Assembly: GCA_903841915.1 (NCBI GenBank)
Contig: CAIMKO010000155.1
Coordinates: 1 to 5,339, forward strand
Source of the DNA: an uncultured Chitinophagaceae bacterium
GTDB lineage: Bacteria; Bacteroidota; Bacteroidia; Chitinophagales; Chitinophagaceae
Direction of reading: 5' to 3'
DNA: 5,339 bases
Shown here piece by piece: positions 1 to 5,339 of this stretch. A model generated the notes under the pieces. The model searched no databases, was not told the DNA's origin, and saw only the letters and a program-made list of their open reading frames with translations. A program made the position numbers and the translations under genes. Positions within the stretch are counted from its first letter, which is position 1, and every line of letters begins with the position of its first letter.

Positions 1-225
1 AATCTTGACTGGATGATCGAATTATATAATGCTTATCCACTGAAAGATAAATTTTTCGACAGAACACAGAGTAAAGAGATGGGCAATATCGACGGGCTTG
101 CAGGAAGTTCCGAATTCAAAAAACAGATCATGGCAGGAAAATCAGTGAAAGAAATTCAGGATTCCTGGGAACCGGGGCTGTCTGAATATAAGACCATGCG
201 GAAAAAATATTTGCTTTACCCATAA
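1..225 (+). CDS. namZ: NamZ-like exo-beta-N-acetylmuramidase (DUF1343), C-terminal fragment
   Basis: Only the last 74 codons are in the window. The frame is open from base 1 (it begins N-L-D-W), so the internal ATG at 13 is not the start. The text resembles the C-terminus of DUF1343 proteins: a Phe-Phe-Asp-Arg segment, a Gly-Leu-Ala-Gly-Ser turn, K-K-Q-I-x-x-G-K-S-V-x-E-I, then S-W-E-P-G-L and the terminal K-K-Y-L-L-Y-P. Characterised family members (NamZ of Bacillus subtilis and Tannerella forsythia) release terminal N-acetylmuramic acid from peptidoglycan fragments for wall recycling. The catalytic N-terminal half lies upstream, so activity cannot be judged here, and Bacteroidota often carry several paralogues, so the symbol is a family-level label. 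No terminator follows directly; the first strong one on this strand is about 330 bp downstream. Confidence 0.85.
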   Translation, partial: NLDWMIELYNAYPLKDKFFDRTQSKEMGNIDGLAGSSEFKKQIMAGKSVKEIQDSWEPGLSEYKTMRKKYLLYP

Positions 226-326
226 GGCAATGACATTAATTTAAAAGATGCAATGTCGTGGTTAGCCCGCTCGGATGTAAATCTGTTCAGACCGGCATCC
301 CTGAAATTGCAAAACGGGATTTTAAC

Positions 327-373
327 TCACTCTTCGAGAGCCCTGTCTGCCGACAGCCTGTCTCAAAGAGTGA
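327..373. repeat. Compound imperfect hairpin
   Basis: Bases 327-339 (TCACTCTTCGAGA) pair with 361-373 (TCTCAAAGAGTGA), 12 of 13 positions matching with one C/A mismatch at 335/365. Inside it a second small stem, CTGTC (343-347) with GACAG (352-356), closes a four-base loop. CCTGTCT also occurs twice (342-348 and 357-363), so alternative pairings are possible. There is no T-tract on either side, so it does not look like an intrinsic terminator. It resembles dispersed palindromic elements of bacterial intergenic DNA, but I cannot assign it to a family. Confidence 0.6.
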
Positions 374-422
374 CATTCTTAACTTAATGAAATCGTCTAA
401 ATGGAGGTGATTCCAAAGCAAT

Positions 423-560
423 CCGGTTCGTCTTTTGCTTTGGTCTTGTTCTACTCTCCTTCTGGCCTTCTTTTGGTTTCCTTTTGGTCTGCTTCGGTAG
501 CTGCAAAACAAGAGCAATAGAAGACCAAAACAAGACCAAAGCAAGACCAAAAGAAACCGG
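423..560. repeat. Long inverted repeat built from an 11-bp motif
   Basis: A perfect 16-bp inverted repeat joins TTGCTTTGGTCTTGTT (435-450) to its complement at 529-544. CCGGTT at 423-428 and AACCGG at 555-560 lie just outside it. Nested within is a 9-bp pair, TTTTGGTCT (482-490) with AGACCAAAA (522-530). The right arm holds three tandem copies of an 11-bp unit, AAGACCAAARS (521-531, 532-542, 543-553). The left arm holds the same unit inverted (exactly at 437-447, degenerate near 468-491). The right arm runs directly into the terminator stem at 554. Whether it is a foldable RNA, a protein-binding array or expanded simple sequence is not decidable from one copy. Confidence 0.65.
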
Positions 561-580
561 GGTTTTTCCCCGGTTTTTTT
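554..580 (+). terminator. Intrinsic terminator, + strand
   Basis: A perfect 9-bp stem AAACCGGGG (554-562) and CCCCGGTTT (568-576), with a five-T loop, is followed by an unbroken run of seven T (574-580). This is a textbook rho-independent terminator for rightward transcripts. It probably ends transcription from the NamZ-like gene, though it sits about 330 bp after that stop codon, or ends an unannotated transcript of the preceding repeat region. The opposite strand has an interrupted T-rich stretch after the stem, so weak bidirectional action is possible. Confidence 0.8.
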
Positions 581-608
581 GGTGGCAGGGCCAATTAGTA
601 TGTTATTG

Positions 609-638
609 AATTGCCCCGCCATTAATGGCGGGGCAATT
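609..638. repeat. Perfect 30-bp palindrome
   Basis: AATTGCCCCGCCATT (609-623) is followed immediately by its exact reverse complement (624-638), with no unpaired centre other than the ATTAAT core. The GC-rich block GCCCCGCC/GGCGGGGC would make a very stable stem. There is no T-tract on either side, so it is not a standard intrinsic terminator. It could be a dispersed palindromic element, a barrier between the convergent transcripts, or a site for a dimeric protein. Confidence 0.75.
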
Positions 639-663
639 GAAATGTAAAAACAGGGTTAGCCAT

Positions 664-699
664 AAAAAAGAGTCAGACATCTGTTAGATGGCTGACTCT
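664..699 (-). terminator. Intrinsic terminator of the M1 peptidase gene
   Basis: AGAGTCAG (669-676) pairs with CTGACTCT (692-699). After one A/G mismatch, CATC (678-681) pairs with GATG (687-690) around loop TGTTA. Read on the minus strand the stem is followed by six T (complement of A664-669), as expected for an intrinsic terminator starting about 22 bp past the peptidase stop codon. The + strand side is also T-rich (701-715), so it may work in both directions. Confidence 0.8.
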
Positions 700-721
700 C
701 TTATTTTGGTTTTTATAGAAA

Positions 722-3124
722 CTAATTATTTAACTTCTGCATTGGGTTTGCTGCACTACCCGGGTTTCTTCTGTTGAAATTACCTGCTTTGAACAACTGA
801 AATTTAGATGGCTCATCCAATTTAGGCCAGCTGTTATTGCTTGTATTGATATCAGCAGTTTCTTTTAAAGGATCCAGCAAAATGGCTGTTGCTTTCTTAT
901 GTGTTAAGAAAACCTTGGTCACTTTGTTTTCATTCTTTCTCCGGATCTGTGCAGGTATTCTTTCGATTTCTGAAGTTCCGTCTTCAAATGTGAACTGAAC
1001 AATGATCGGCATCACCAGTCCCCCCTTATTACTAAAAGTGATCTCGTACAAATGCACGTCTTTATATTTTGCTTTATCTTCTGCAGATAAAGGTTCAGGT
1101 GTACCACCACCAAATGATGGTCCGGCCACTTTTATGCTACTGTCGTAAGCAATGATACCGCGATCGTATTTCCAGTAGAAATCATGCAGGGTAGTATCTG
1201 CATCAGCTAAGAAAACGATCTTCTTATCTGCTCTGTTTCTTATTTTAGAAATATCATCGAATGTTGGAATGGCAGGTTTATCTAACCCACGTGGACCACC
1301 GCCACCAAAGCCATTACCACCTCTTCCACCACCGCCACCGGCAGGTGCTGCTGATGCTGTTGCTTCGGGATCGAATACCGCATGCTTCACTGTATCAATA
1401 GCAATATCAACAGGATCTATTCCGTAGAACCATCCTCTCCAGAACCAATCCAGATCTTCCGCACTGGCATCTTCCATTGTTCTGAACAGATCGGCAGGTG
1501 TTGGATGTTTGAATGCCCAACGACGTGCATATTCGCGGAAAGAATAATCAAACAGATCTCTTCCCATTACTGTTTCGCGTAAAATATTTAAAGCTGTTGC
1601 AGGTTTGGTATAGGCATTAGGACCAAAGTTCACAATGTTCTCACTGTTGGTCATGATGGGTTCCAGTTGATCTTTCGGCAATTTCATGTAATCAACAATG
1701 GTCCATGCTGCACCTTTACGAGAAGGGAATTTATTATCGTATAATTCTTCTGTTAAGTATTCTACAAAGCTGTTCAATCCTTCGTCCATCCAGGTCCATT
1801 GTCTTTCATCACTGTTCACGATCATCGGGAAGAAATTATGTCCCACTTCGTGAATGATCACACCCAGCATCCCATTCTTTGTTCCTTCGCTGTAAGTACC
1901 ATCTTTTTCAGTTCTTCCGAAATTGAAACAGATCATCGGATATTCCATACCATTGCTTGCTTCGATACTTTGTGCAACAGGATAAGGGAAAGGAATAGAG
2001 AATTTAGAATATGATTTGATGGTATGTTCCACTGCTTTTGAAGAGAACTTACGATACAAACCATAAGCTTCTTTTCCATAAGCACTCATGCACATTACTT
2101 TCTTACCTTCTACTTTTGTTGCCAATGCATCCCAGATGAATTTGCGTGAAGAGCCCCAAGCAAAATCTCTTACATTCTCTGCTTTGAATATCCATGTTTT
2201 CTTTGCACTGTTTTTAGCGACTTCAGCTTTCTTTGCTTCATCTAAAGTAACGATCTCAACAGGCTCTGAAGATGTTTGTGCTTTCTGCCAGCGTGCTAAT
2301 TGAGCTGCTGATAAAACCTGCGGATAGTTTTGACCTTCTCCTGTTGCCATCACAACGTGATCTGCAGGAACGGTCATTTTCACATTAAAGTTTCCGAATG
2401 TCAGAGCAAATTCGCCACGACCGGTGAACTGATGATTCTGCCATCCCTGAAAATCGCTGTATACACATAAACGAGGATACCATTGTGTCATGGTAAATAA
2501 ATAATTCCCGTCTTCAGGGAAAAATTCATACCCACCACGGCCACCCAGGGTCAATCGGTTAGATATTTTATAATTCCAGTCGATATTTAATACAATCTTT
2601 TGTCCGGGTTTCAGTGCTGCAGGTAATTCAACACGCATCATTGTTTTGTTGATGGTGTATTTCAAAGACTTGCCTGTGATATCAGTCAATTTCGTGATCT
2701 TATCGCCATAACCGTTATCCAGTTTTTCTTCATCCATTTTGTCGATCATCGAAGTAGAAACACGGCCCAAAGTACTGGCATCCTGATAGTTTGCATTGTT
2801 GATGGTGCTATGTTCATTTTCATCCAGCTGAAACCACAAATAGGTCAATACATCAGGAGAGTTGTTGGAATACGTGATGGTTTCGCTTCCGGTTAATTTT
2901 AAATTCTTTTCATCCAACTCTGCCTTGATATCATAATCAGCACGTTGCTGCCAGTACTTAGGACCGGGCGCACCACTTGCCGTACGATATTCATTGGGTG
3001 TAGGAAGAATGGTTCCCAACTGTTCAAATTTGTTACCATGATTTGATGTTGGATTATTTCTGATATCCTGTGCCTTTACCGCCAGAGCAGAAATAATAAA
3101 TAACAAAACGAGTAGTCTTCTCAT
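722..3124 (-). CDS. Secreted M1 family zinc metallopeptidase with glycine-rich C-terminal linker
   Basis: This is a complete 800-residue protein. Residues 1-18 form a signal peptide (M-R-R, then a Leu/Ile core, probable cleavage V-K-A|Q), with no lipobox cysteine, so a periplasmic or exported enzyme is expected. The zinc site is clear: H-E-V-G-H at 425-429 and, 18 residues on, the third ligand E448 in W-M-D-E-G-L. Tyr505 in N-A-Y-T-K-P is the probable transition-state tyrosine. The usual GxMEN exopeptidase motif appears as G-M-E-Y-P (392-396), so Glu is kept but Asn is Tyr. The W-F-W-R-G-W-F segment (560-566) is typical of Bacteroidota members. A Gly-rich stretch at about 595-612 leads to a C-terminal extension of nearly 190 residues, probably beta-rich. 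M1 enzymes are usually aminopeptidases; the substrate here is unknown. The start is fixed by the signal peptide; no Shine-Dalgarno is visible. The gene lies 113 bp downstream of the HupE-like gene on the same strand and ends at its own terminator. Confidence 0.95.
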   Translation of the reverse strand: MRRLLVLLFIISALAVKAQDIRNNPTSNHGNKFEQLGTILPTPNEYRTASGAPGPKYWQQRADYDIKAELDEKNLKLTGSETITYSNNSPDVLTYLWFQLDENEHSTINNANYQDASTLGRVSTSMIDKMDEEKLDNGYGDKITKLTDITGKSLKYTINKTMMRVELPAALKPGQKIVLNIDWNYKISNRLTLGGRGGYEFFPEDGNYLFTMTQWYPRLCVYSDFQGWQNHQFTGRGEFALTFGNFNVKMTVPADHVVMATGEGQNYPQVLSAAQLARWQKAQTSSEPVEIVTLDEAKKAEVAKNSAKKTWIFKAENVRDFAWGSSRKFIWDALATKVEGKKVMCMSAYGKEAYGLYRKFSSKAVEHTIKSYSKFSIPFPYPVAQSIEASNGMEYPMICFNFGRTEKDGTYSEGTKNGMLGVIIHEVGHNFFPMIVNSDERQWTWMDEGLNSFVEYLTEELYDNKFPSRKGAAWTIVDYMKLPKDQLEPIMTNSENIVNFGPNAYTKPATALNILRETVMGRDLFDYSFREYARRWAFKHPTPADLFRTMEDASAEDLDWFWRGWFYGIDPVDIAIDTVKHAVFDPEATASAAPAGGGGGRGGNGFGGGGPRGLDKPAIPTFDDISKIRNRADKKIVFLADADTTLHDFYWKYDRGIIAYDSSIKVAGPSFGGGTPEPLSAEDKAKYKDVHLYEITFSNKGGLVMPIIVQFTFEDGTSEIERIPAQIRRKNENKVTKVFLTHKKATAILLDPLKETADINTSNNSWPKLDEPSKFQLFKAGNFNRRNPGSAANPMQKLNN

Positions 3125-3157
3125 CAGTGTTTTATTTTGGTTTATGGGTTGATATTT

Positions 3158-3188
3158 GTTTATTAGTTTATTAGTTTATTAGTTTATT
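3158..3188. repeat. 8-bp AT-rich tandem repeat upstream of the M1 peptidase
   Basis: GTTTATTA is repeated almost four times in perfect register (3158-3165, 3166-3173, 3174-3181, then seven bases 3182-3188). It lies 34-64 bp before the M1 peptidase start codon, where the promoter or 5' leader of that gene should be. I could not find the Bacteroidota -33/-7 promoter consensus in this gap. Copy number may vary by slippage. Confidence 0.8.
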
Positions 3189-3207
3189 GTTTTAATAGTA
3201 TGTGCTT

Positions 3208-3239
3208 ACTCCCGACTCCAGACTAATGACTCCCGACTC
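3208..3239. repeat. 11-bp direct repeat overlapping the HupE stop codon
   Basis: ACTCCCGACTC occurs at 3208-3218 and again at 3229-3239, 21 bp apart, with a partial related unit (AGACTAATGACT) between. The right copy runs into the stop codon of the HupE-like gene (3238-3240). It looks like decayed tandem simple sequence; no function is evident. Confidence 0.65.
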
Positions 3240-3819
3240 ACCATGGAATTCTCTCTGCCGCCATTTCAACCGCCAATGCAAATATGCCGCTGCTCACAAA
3301 TAATAAATATTCTCTCCTGTTCACTTTAAACAAATTTGTTGTGATGGCCGTTATTATTAAAATGCCAAATACAAAACAAATCTGGCCTGCTTCAATTCCA
3401 AGGTTTGCCGACAATAATTTGACAACTACCCCATCGCCATTTCCTATCAAACTTTTCAGATCATTACTAAAGCCCAATCCGTGTATCAGTCCAAAGATCA
3501 AAGCAAAGAAATAGATCAACGGGAACTTTGCTTTGAAAGTAAATTTCTTCACAAAGAAGTTACTCACTGCTGTGATCGCAATGGTAACGGGAATTAAAAA
3601 CTCTATCCAATGCTTCGACAAGTGCAACAAATTAAAAACAACCAGTGTTAATGTTGTTGTATGACCGATCGTAAACGCTGTGATAAGAACTAATAATTTT
3701 TTCCAGTCTGAGAACTGATATCGTAAACTCAACGCCACAATAAAAAGGATATGATCCAGTGCGGTCCAGTTTACAATATGTGCGAATCCTATCTCAAAAT
3801 AAATCTTAATTGCATCCAT
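3238..3819 (-). CDS. HupE/UreJ family membrane protein (putative metal permease)
   Basis: A complete 193-residue, strongly hydrophobic protein with about six membrane segments. It carries the hallmark motifs of the short Bacteroidota HupE/UreJ type: F-A-H (12-14), L-D-H-I-L-F (21-26) in the first helix, F-T-I-G-H-T-T-T-L (49-57), F-G-L-I-H-G-L-G-F-S (109-118), N-L-G-I-E-A-G-Q (139-146), and a final E-R-I-P-W. The conserved His and acidic residues inside helices suit a transition-metal path. Characterised relatives (HupE, UreJ) are linked to nickel uptake for hydrogenase or urease, but neither enzyme is encoded here, so the metal is unknown. The start is the ATG at 3819, with no Shine-Dalgarno; a weak promoter match lies just upstream. 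It is divergent from the DUF6702 gene (55 bp) and precedes the M1 peptidase on the same strand with no terminator between, so read-through is possible. Confidence 0.9.
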   Translation of the reverse strand: MDAIKIYFEIGFAHIVNWTALDHILFIVALSLRYQFSDWKKLLVLITAFTIGHTTTLTLVVFNLLHLSKHWIEFLIPVTIAITAVSNFFVKKFTFKAKFPLIYFFALIFGLIHGLGFSNDLKSLIGNGDGVVVKLLSANLGIEAGQICFVFGILIITAITTNLFKVNRREYLLFVSSGIFALAVEMAAERIPW

Positions 3820-3830
3820 GTATTGCGGTT

Positions 3831-3861
3831 CAAATTAATTACTGACATTTACGCCATCAAA
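3831..3861 (-). promoter_or_regulatory. Possible Bacteroidota-type promoter for the HupE-like gene
   Basis: On the minus strand TTTG (3858-3861) is followed 20 bp later by TAATTTG (3831-3837). This resembles the Bacteroidota TTTG / TAnnTTTG consensus but is one base short in the -7 box. Transcription would begin only a few bases before the ATG at 3819, giving an almost leaderless mRNA, which lowers confidence. No clear match was found for the opposite gene in the same 55-bp spacer. Confidence 0.25.
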
Positions 3862-3874
3862 AAATCGTGGTTAA

Positions 3875-4405
3875 ATGGTAAATAGTTTATTTCAATGGTT
3901 GACGATGGCGTTATTAACTGCTGTTCCAACCAATTCAGGCATCTCAAAGATGGCTGAATTGAAAATTCATCCTTTATATATATCGATCATCGACATCAGC
4001 CATAACGCTAAAGATAAAGAACTGGAACTAAGTGTGCGCATTTTTACGGATGATTTTGAAAATACCCTTAAAAAATACAGTACTGCCAAGGTTGACCTCA
4101 CCCATCCGGCCGATAAAGCTGCTGCAGATAAGCTGGTGAGTAATTATATTGTAAATAAACTGCAGATAAAGGCCAATGGTAAACCCATGAATCTGCATTA
4201 TGTGGGTTTTGAACAGAATCAGGAAAGTATCTGGGTCTATTTTGAAGTACCCGATGTTTTTTCGGTTCAGAAGATAGAAGTAAATACCAGCATACTATAC
4301 GATTATCAGGAAAAACAGATCAATATCATTCATGCGAAAGTGAATGGCAATGAAAAGAGTTTCCGACTGGATAATCCGAAGAATTATGCTTCGTTTGAAT
4401 GGTAG
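3875..4405 (+). CDS. DUF6702 family protein, probably exported
   Basis: A complete 176-residue protein. The N-terminus is hydrophobic (about residues 5-17, L-F-Q-W-L-T-M-A-L-L-T-A-V), consistent with a signal peptide or anchor. Met11 (ATG at 3905) is an alternative start but would shorten the hydrophobic part, so the first ATG is preferred. The mature part begins near H-P-L-Y-I-S-I-I-D-I (32-41). It has the family pattern R-I-F-T-D-D-F-E (55-62), H-Y-V-G-F-E (105-110) followed by S-I-W-V-Y-F-E, L-Y-D-Y-Q-E-K-Q-I-N-I-I, and a C-terminal S-F-R-L segment. Alternating hydrophobic strands suggest a beta-sandwich with no catalytic motif. Function is unknown. Its divergent partner is a HupE-type permease; larger HupE proteins elsewhere carry an extracytoplasmic domain before the membrane part, so this could be a separate partner domain (inference). 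Confidence 0.85.
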   Translation: MVNSLFQWLTMALLTAVPTNSGISKMAELKIHPLYISIIDISHNAKDKELELSVRIFTDDFENTLKKYSTAKVDLTHPADKAAADKLVSNYIVNKLQIKANGKPMNLHYVGFEQNQESIWVYFEVPDVFSVQKIEVNTSILYDYQEKQINIIHAKVNGNEKSFRLDNPKNYASFEW

Positions 4406-4411
4406 GGCATA

Positions 4412-4466
4412 GAAGGTCAAGGGTGAAGGGAGAAAATAGAAGGGAGAAGATGGAAGGTGGATAACA
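4412..4466. repeat. ~14-bp purine-rich tandem repeat
   Basis: Four consecutive units start with GAAGG: 4412-4424 (13 bp), 4425-4438, 4439-4452 and 4453-4466. The middle two share GAAGGGAGAA exactly and the outer two are diverged. The array begins seven bases after the DUF6702 stop codon, in the gap between two convergent genes, and gives a strand-biased purine tract. A looser pair, CACTTACGAC (4487-4496) and CACTTAAAAC (4501-4510), follows. I found no convincing intrinsic terminator in this gap for either gene. Confidence 0.65.
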
Positions 4467-4518
4467 AAATCATAAAATTGATTCTTCACTTACGACATAC
4501 CACTTAAAACTTACAACC

Positions 4519-5339
4519 CTATTTTATTTCTACCAACACATACGGATCTAATTCCTTATTTCTTGTTACAGGATTCAGGAAAGGCAATGTTAATCCCGTT
4601 ACACCAAAACTATTGATCTGCTTGATCAGTTGTATATGGAAGAACTTTTGCTGCAAGACGGGTAAACTGTCTTTTCTTGCAATCACCATATCTCCCATTT
4701 GAATTTGATCGGATGATCTGTTTGGATAAATATGCTGTGAATAAAAATGAAATGAATGCCCGATATTCTCACTCAGCATCACTACTTTATTCTTATCAAT
4801 ATTTTTTTCATTGATATAATCGGCAAATGCTGACCCTTTCTGATAAGGCAGCAATGCAGGGTAAAATGCAATGTCCAGAAAAGCATTGATTCCAATGATC
4901 GTAAAAAAGCTGATCGCCAATAAATGAGGGAGCTTTACTTTTTCGGAGAAGTACATCGCAAACATGATGACCAAACACAAGGCTGCAATTCCTCCGATAT
5001 ATTTAGGAATGCTTGCGAAAGGATATACTAATAAAATGATCACAGCGATCCACAATAATGTGAAAATAATAAAATGAAATCCTGATAGTATTTTTTTCCA
5101 GCCTCGTAATTCATGTGTATAGAATAATCGGTATAAGAATTTAGCCGTGATGATGGCAACCAATGGAAACACAATAAAAATATAATGCGGCAATTGTGCC
5201 TGACTTCTCCCCAGAATACAATACGTAATGATGAATCCACCCGTACTGATCCATTCCTGTTTATTCGACAGCTTAAGCCTGTCCTGGATCAGGCCAATGA
5301 TATCGAGCAATAAACCTATGAAAAAGAAAATGATCCATG
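4519..5339 (-). CDS. ArnT/GT39-like membrane glycosyltransferase, C-terminal fragment
   Basis: This is the last 272 residues of a protein whose N-terminus lies beyond the window edge. The frame stays open to 5339 (W-I-I-F-F-F-I-G-L upstream of the TTG at 5310), so that TTG is not a start. About six hydrophobic helices are visible (near fragment residues 1-17, 29-43, 51-72, 87-108, 113-130 and 136-158), then a soluble tail of roughly 110 residues. S-Q-A-Q-L-P-H-Y-I-F-I-V-F-P (45-58) matches the P-H-Y-I...P signature of ArnT/PMT-type (GT-C fold) glycosyltransferases, which move a sugar from a polyprenyl-phosphate carrier to lipid or protein at the outer face of the inner membrane. The N-terminal catalytic acidic loop is not in view, so donor and acceptor are unknown. 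It is convergent with the DUF6702 gene. Confidence 0.75.
   Translation of the reverse strand, partial: WIIFFFIGLLLDIIGLIQDRLKLSNKQEWISTGGFIITYCILGRSQAQLPHYIFIVFPLVAIITAKFLYRLFYTHELRGWKKILSGFHFIIFTLLWIAVIILLVYPFASIPKYIGGIAALCLVIMFAMYFSEKVKLPHLLAISFFTIIGINAFLDIAFYPALLPYQKGSAFADYINEKNIDKNKVVMLSENIGHSFHFYSQHIYPNRSSDQIQMGDMVIARKDSLPVLQQKFFHIQLIKQINSFGVTGLTLPFLNPVTRNKELDPYVLVEIK

Larger units (their letters stand above)
226..721. other. Gene-free, repeat- and hairpin-rich intergenic region
   Basis: About 500 bp lies between the end of the NamZ-like gene and the end of the convergent M1 peptidase gene. I see no credible coding sequence, tRNA or rRNA. It holds, in order, a compound hairpin (327-373), a cluster of an 11-bp motif in both orientations (423-560), a strong intrinsic terminator (554-580), a perfect 30-bp palindrome (609-638) and the terminator of the M1 gene (664-699). 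Bases 226-326 show nothing I can name. The length and density of structure exceed what two convergent genes need for termination. Confidence 0.7.

Noticed and set aside
435..544. CRISPR array
   Set aside because: The units are 11 bp, contiguous and in both orientations, without spacers or cas genes.
287..622. Open frame of 111 codons on the minus strand in the intergenic region
   Set aside because: It runs through the hairpins, the 11-bp repeat cluster, the terminator and half of the palindrome. The product is low-complexity and basic in the middle, and matches no family I know.
1382..2303. Three + strand open frames of 66-71 codons (1382-1582, 1799-2014, 2088-2303)
   Set aside because: All lie antisense inside the well-supported M1 peptidase gene and show no family features.
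3284..3514. + strand open frame of 76 codons
   Set aside because: It is antisense to the HupE-like gene, whose membrane motifs are clear.
4468..4483. Small stem AATCA/TGATT as a terminator for the convergent genes
   Set aside because: Only five AT-rich base pairs and no T-tract; too weak to call.
4295..4489. Minus-strand open frame of 64 codons
   Set aside because: It is antisense to the end of the DUF6702 gene and its aromatic-rich text comes from the purine-rich repeat.
5040..5240. Second minus-strand open frame of 66 codons inside the glycosyltransferase
   Set aside because: It is an out-of-frame shadow of the glycosyltransferase coding sequence.
5308..5310. TTG as start codon of a 263-residue glycosyltransferase
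   Set aside because: The frame continues open with a hydrophobic helix to the window edge, so the gene is simply cut by the boundary.

Overview
The window looks like chromosomal DNA of a Bacteroidota bacterium, most likely of the Chitinophagaceae. The case rests on the protein families (a DUF1343/NamZ C-terminus, a Bacteroidota-type M1 peptidase with a glycine-rich linker, a short HupE/UreJ permease, a DUF6702 protein), the moderate A+T content, and start codons without visible Shine-Dalgarno sequences. The genus cannot be told from the sequence. No plasmid, phage, transposase, CRISPR or structural-RNA signature was seen.

Layout: (1) 1-225, + strand: the last 74 residues of a NamZ-like (DUF1343) peptidoglycan exo-muramidase. 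(2) 226-721: about 500 bp without a credible gene, full of secondary structure: a compound hairpin, an 11-bp motif present in both orientations, a strong intrinsic terminator for + strand transcripts, a perfect 30-bp palindrome, and the terminator of the next gene. (3) 722-3124, - strand: a complete 800-residue secreted M1 zinc metallopeptidase. (4) 3125-3237: a short gap with an 8-bp AT-rich tandem repeat and an 11-bp direct repeat. (5) 3238-3819, - strand: a complete HupE/UreJ-type membrane protein. (6) 3875-4405, + strand, divergent from it across 55 bp: a complete DUF6702 protein with a hydrophobic N-terminus. (7) 4406-4518: a convergent gap with a ~14-bp purine-rich tandem repeat. (8) 4519-5339, - strand: the C-terminal 272 residues of a multi-pass ArnT/GT39-like glycosyltransferase that runs off the window.

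The central three genes (M1 peptidase, HupE-like permease, DUF6702) may form a functional neighbourhood. HupE/UreJ proteins are associated with nickel or other transition-metal transport, M1 peptidases need zinc, and the DUF6702 protein looks like an extracytoplasmic beta-rich domain. A metal-handling link is inference only. The flanking genes concern the cell envelope (wall turnover and sugar transfer). No clearly novel multi-gene system is evident. The best leads are the HupE/DUF6702 pairing, the structured 300-640 intergenic region, and the altered exopeptidase motif plus glycine-rich extension of the M1 enzyme.
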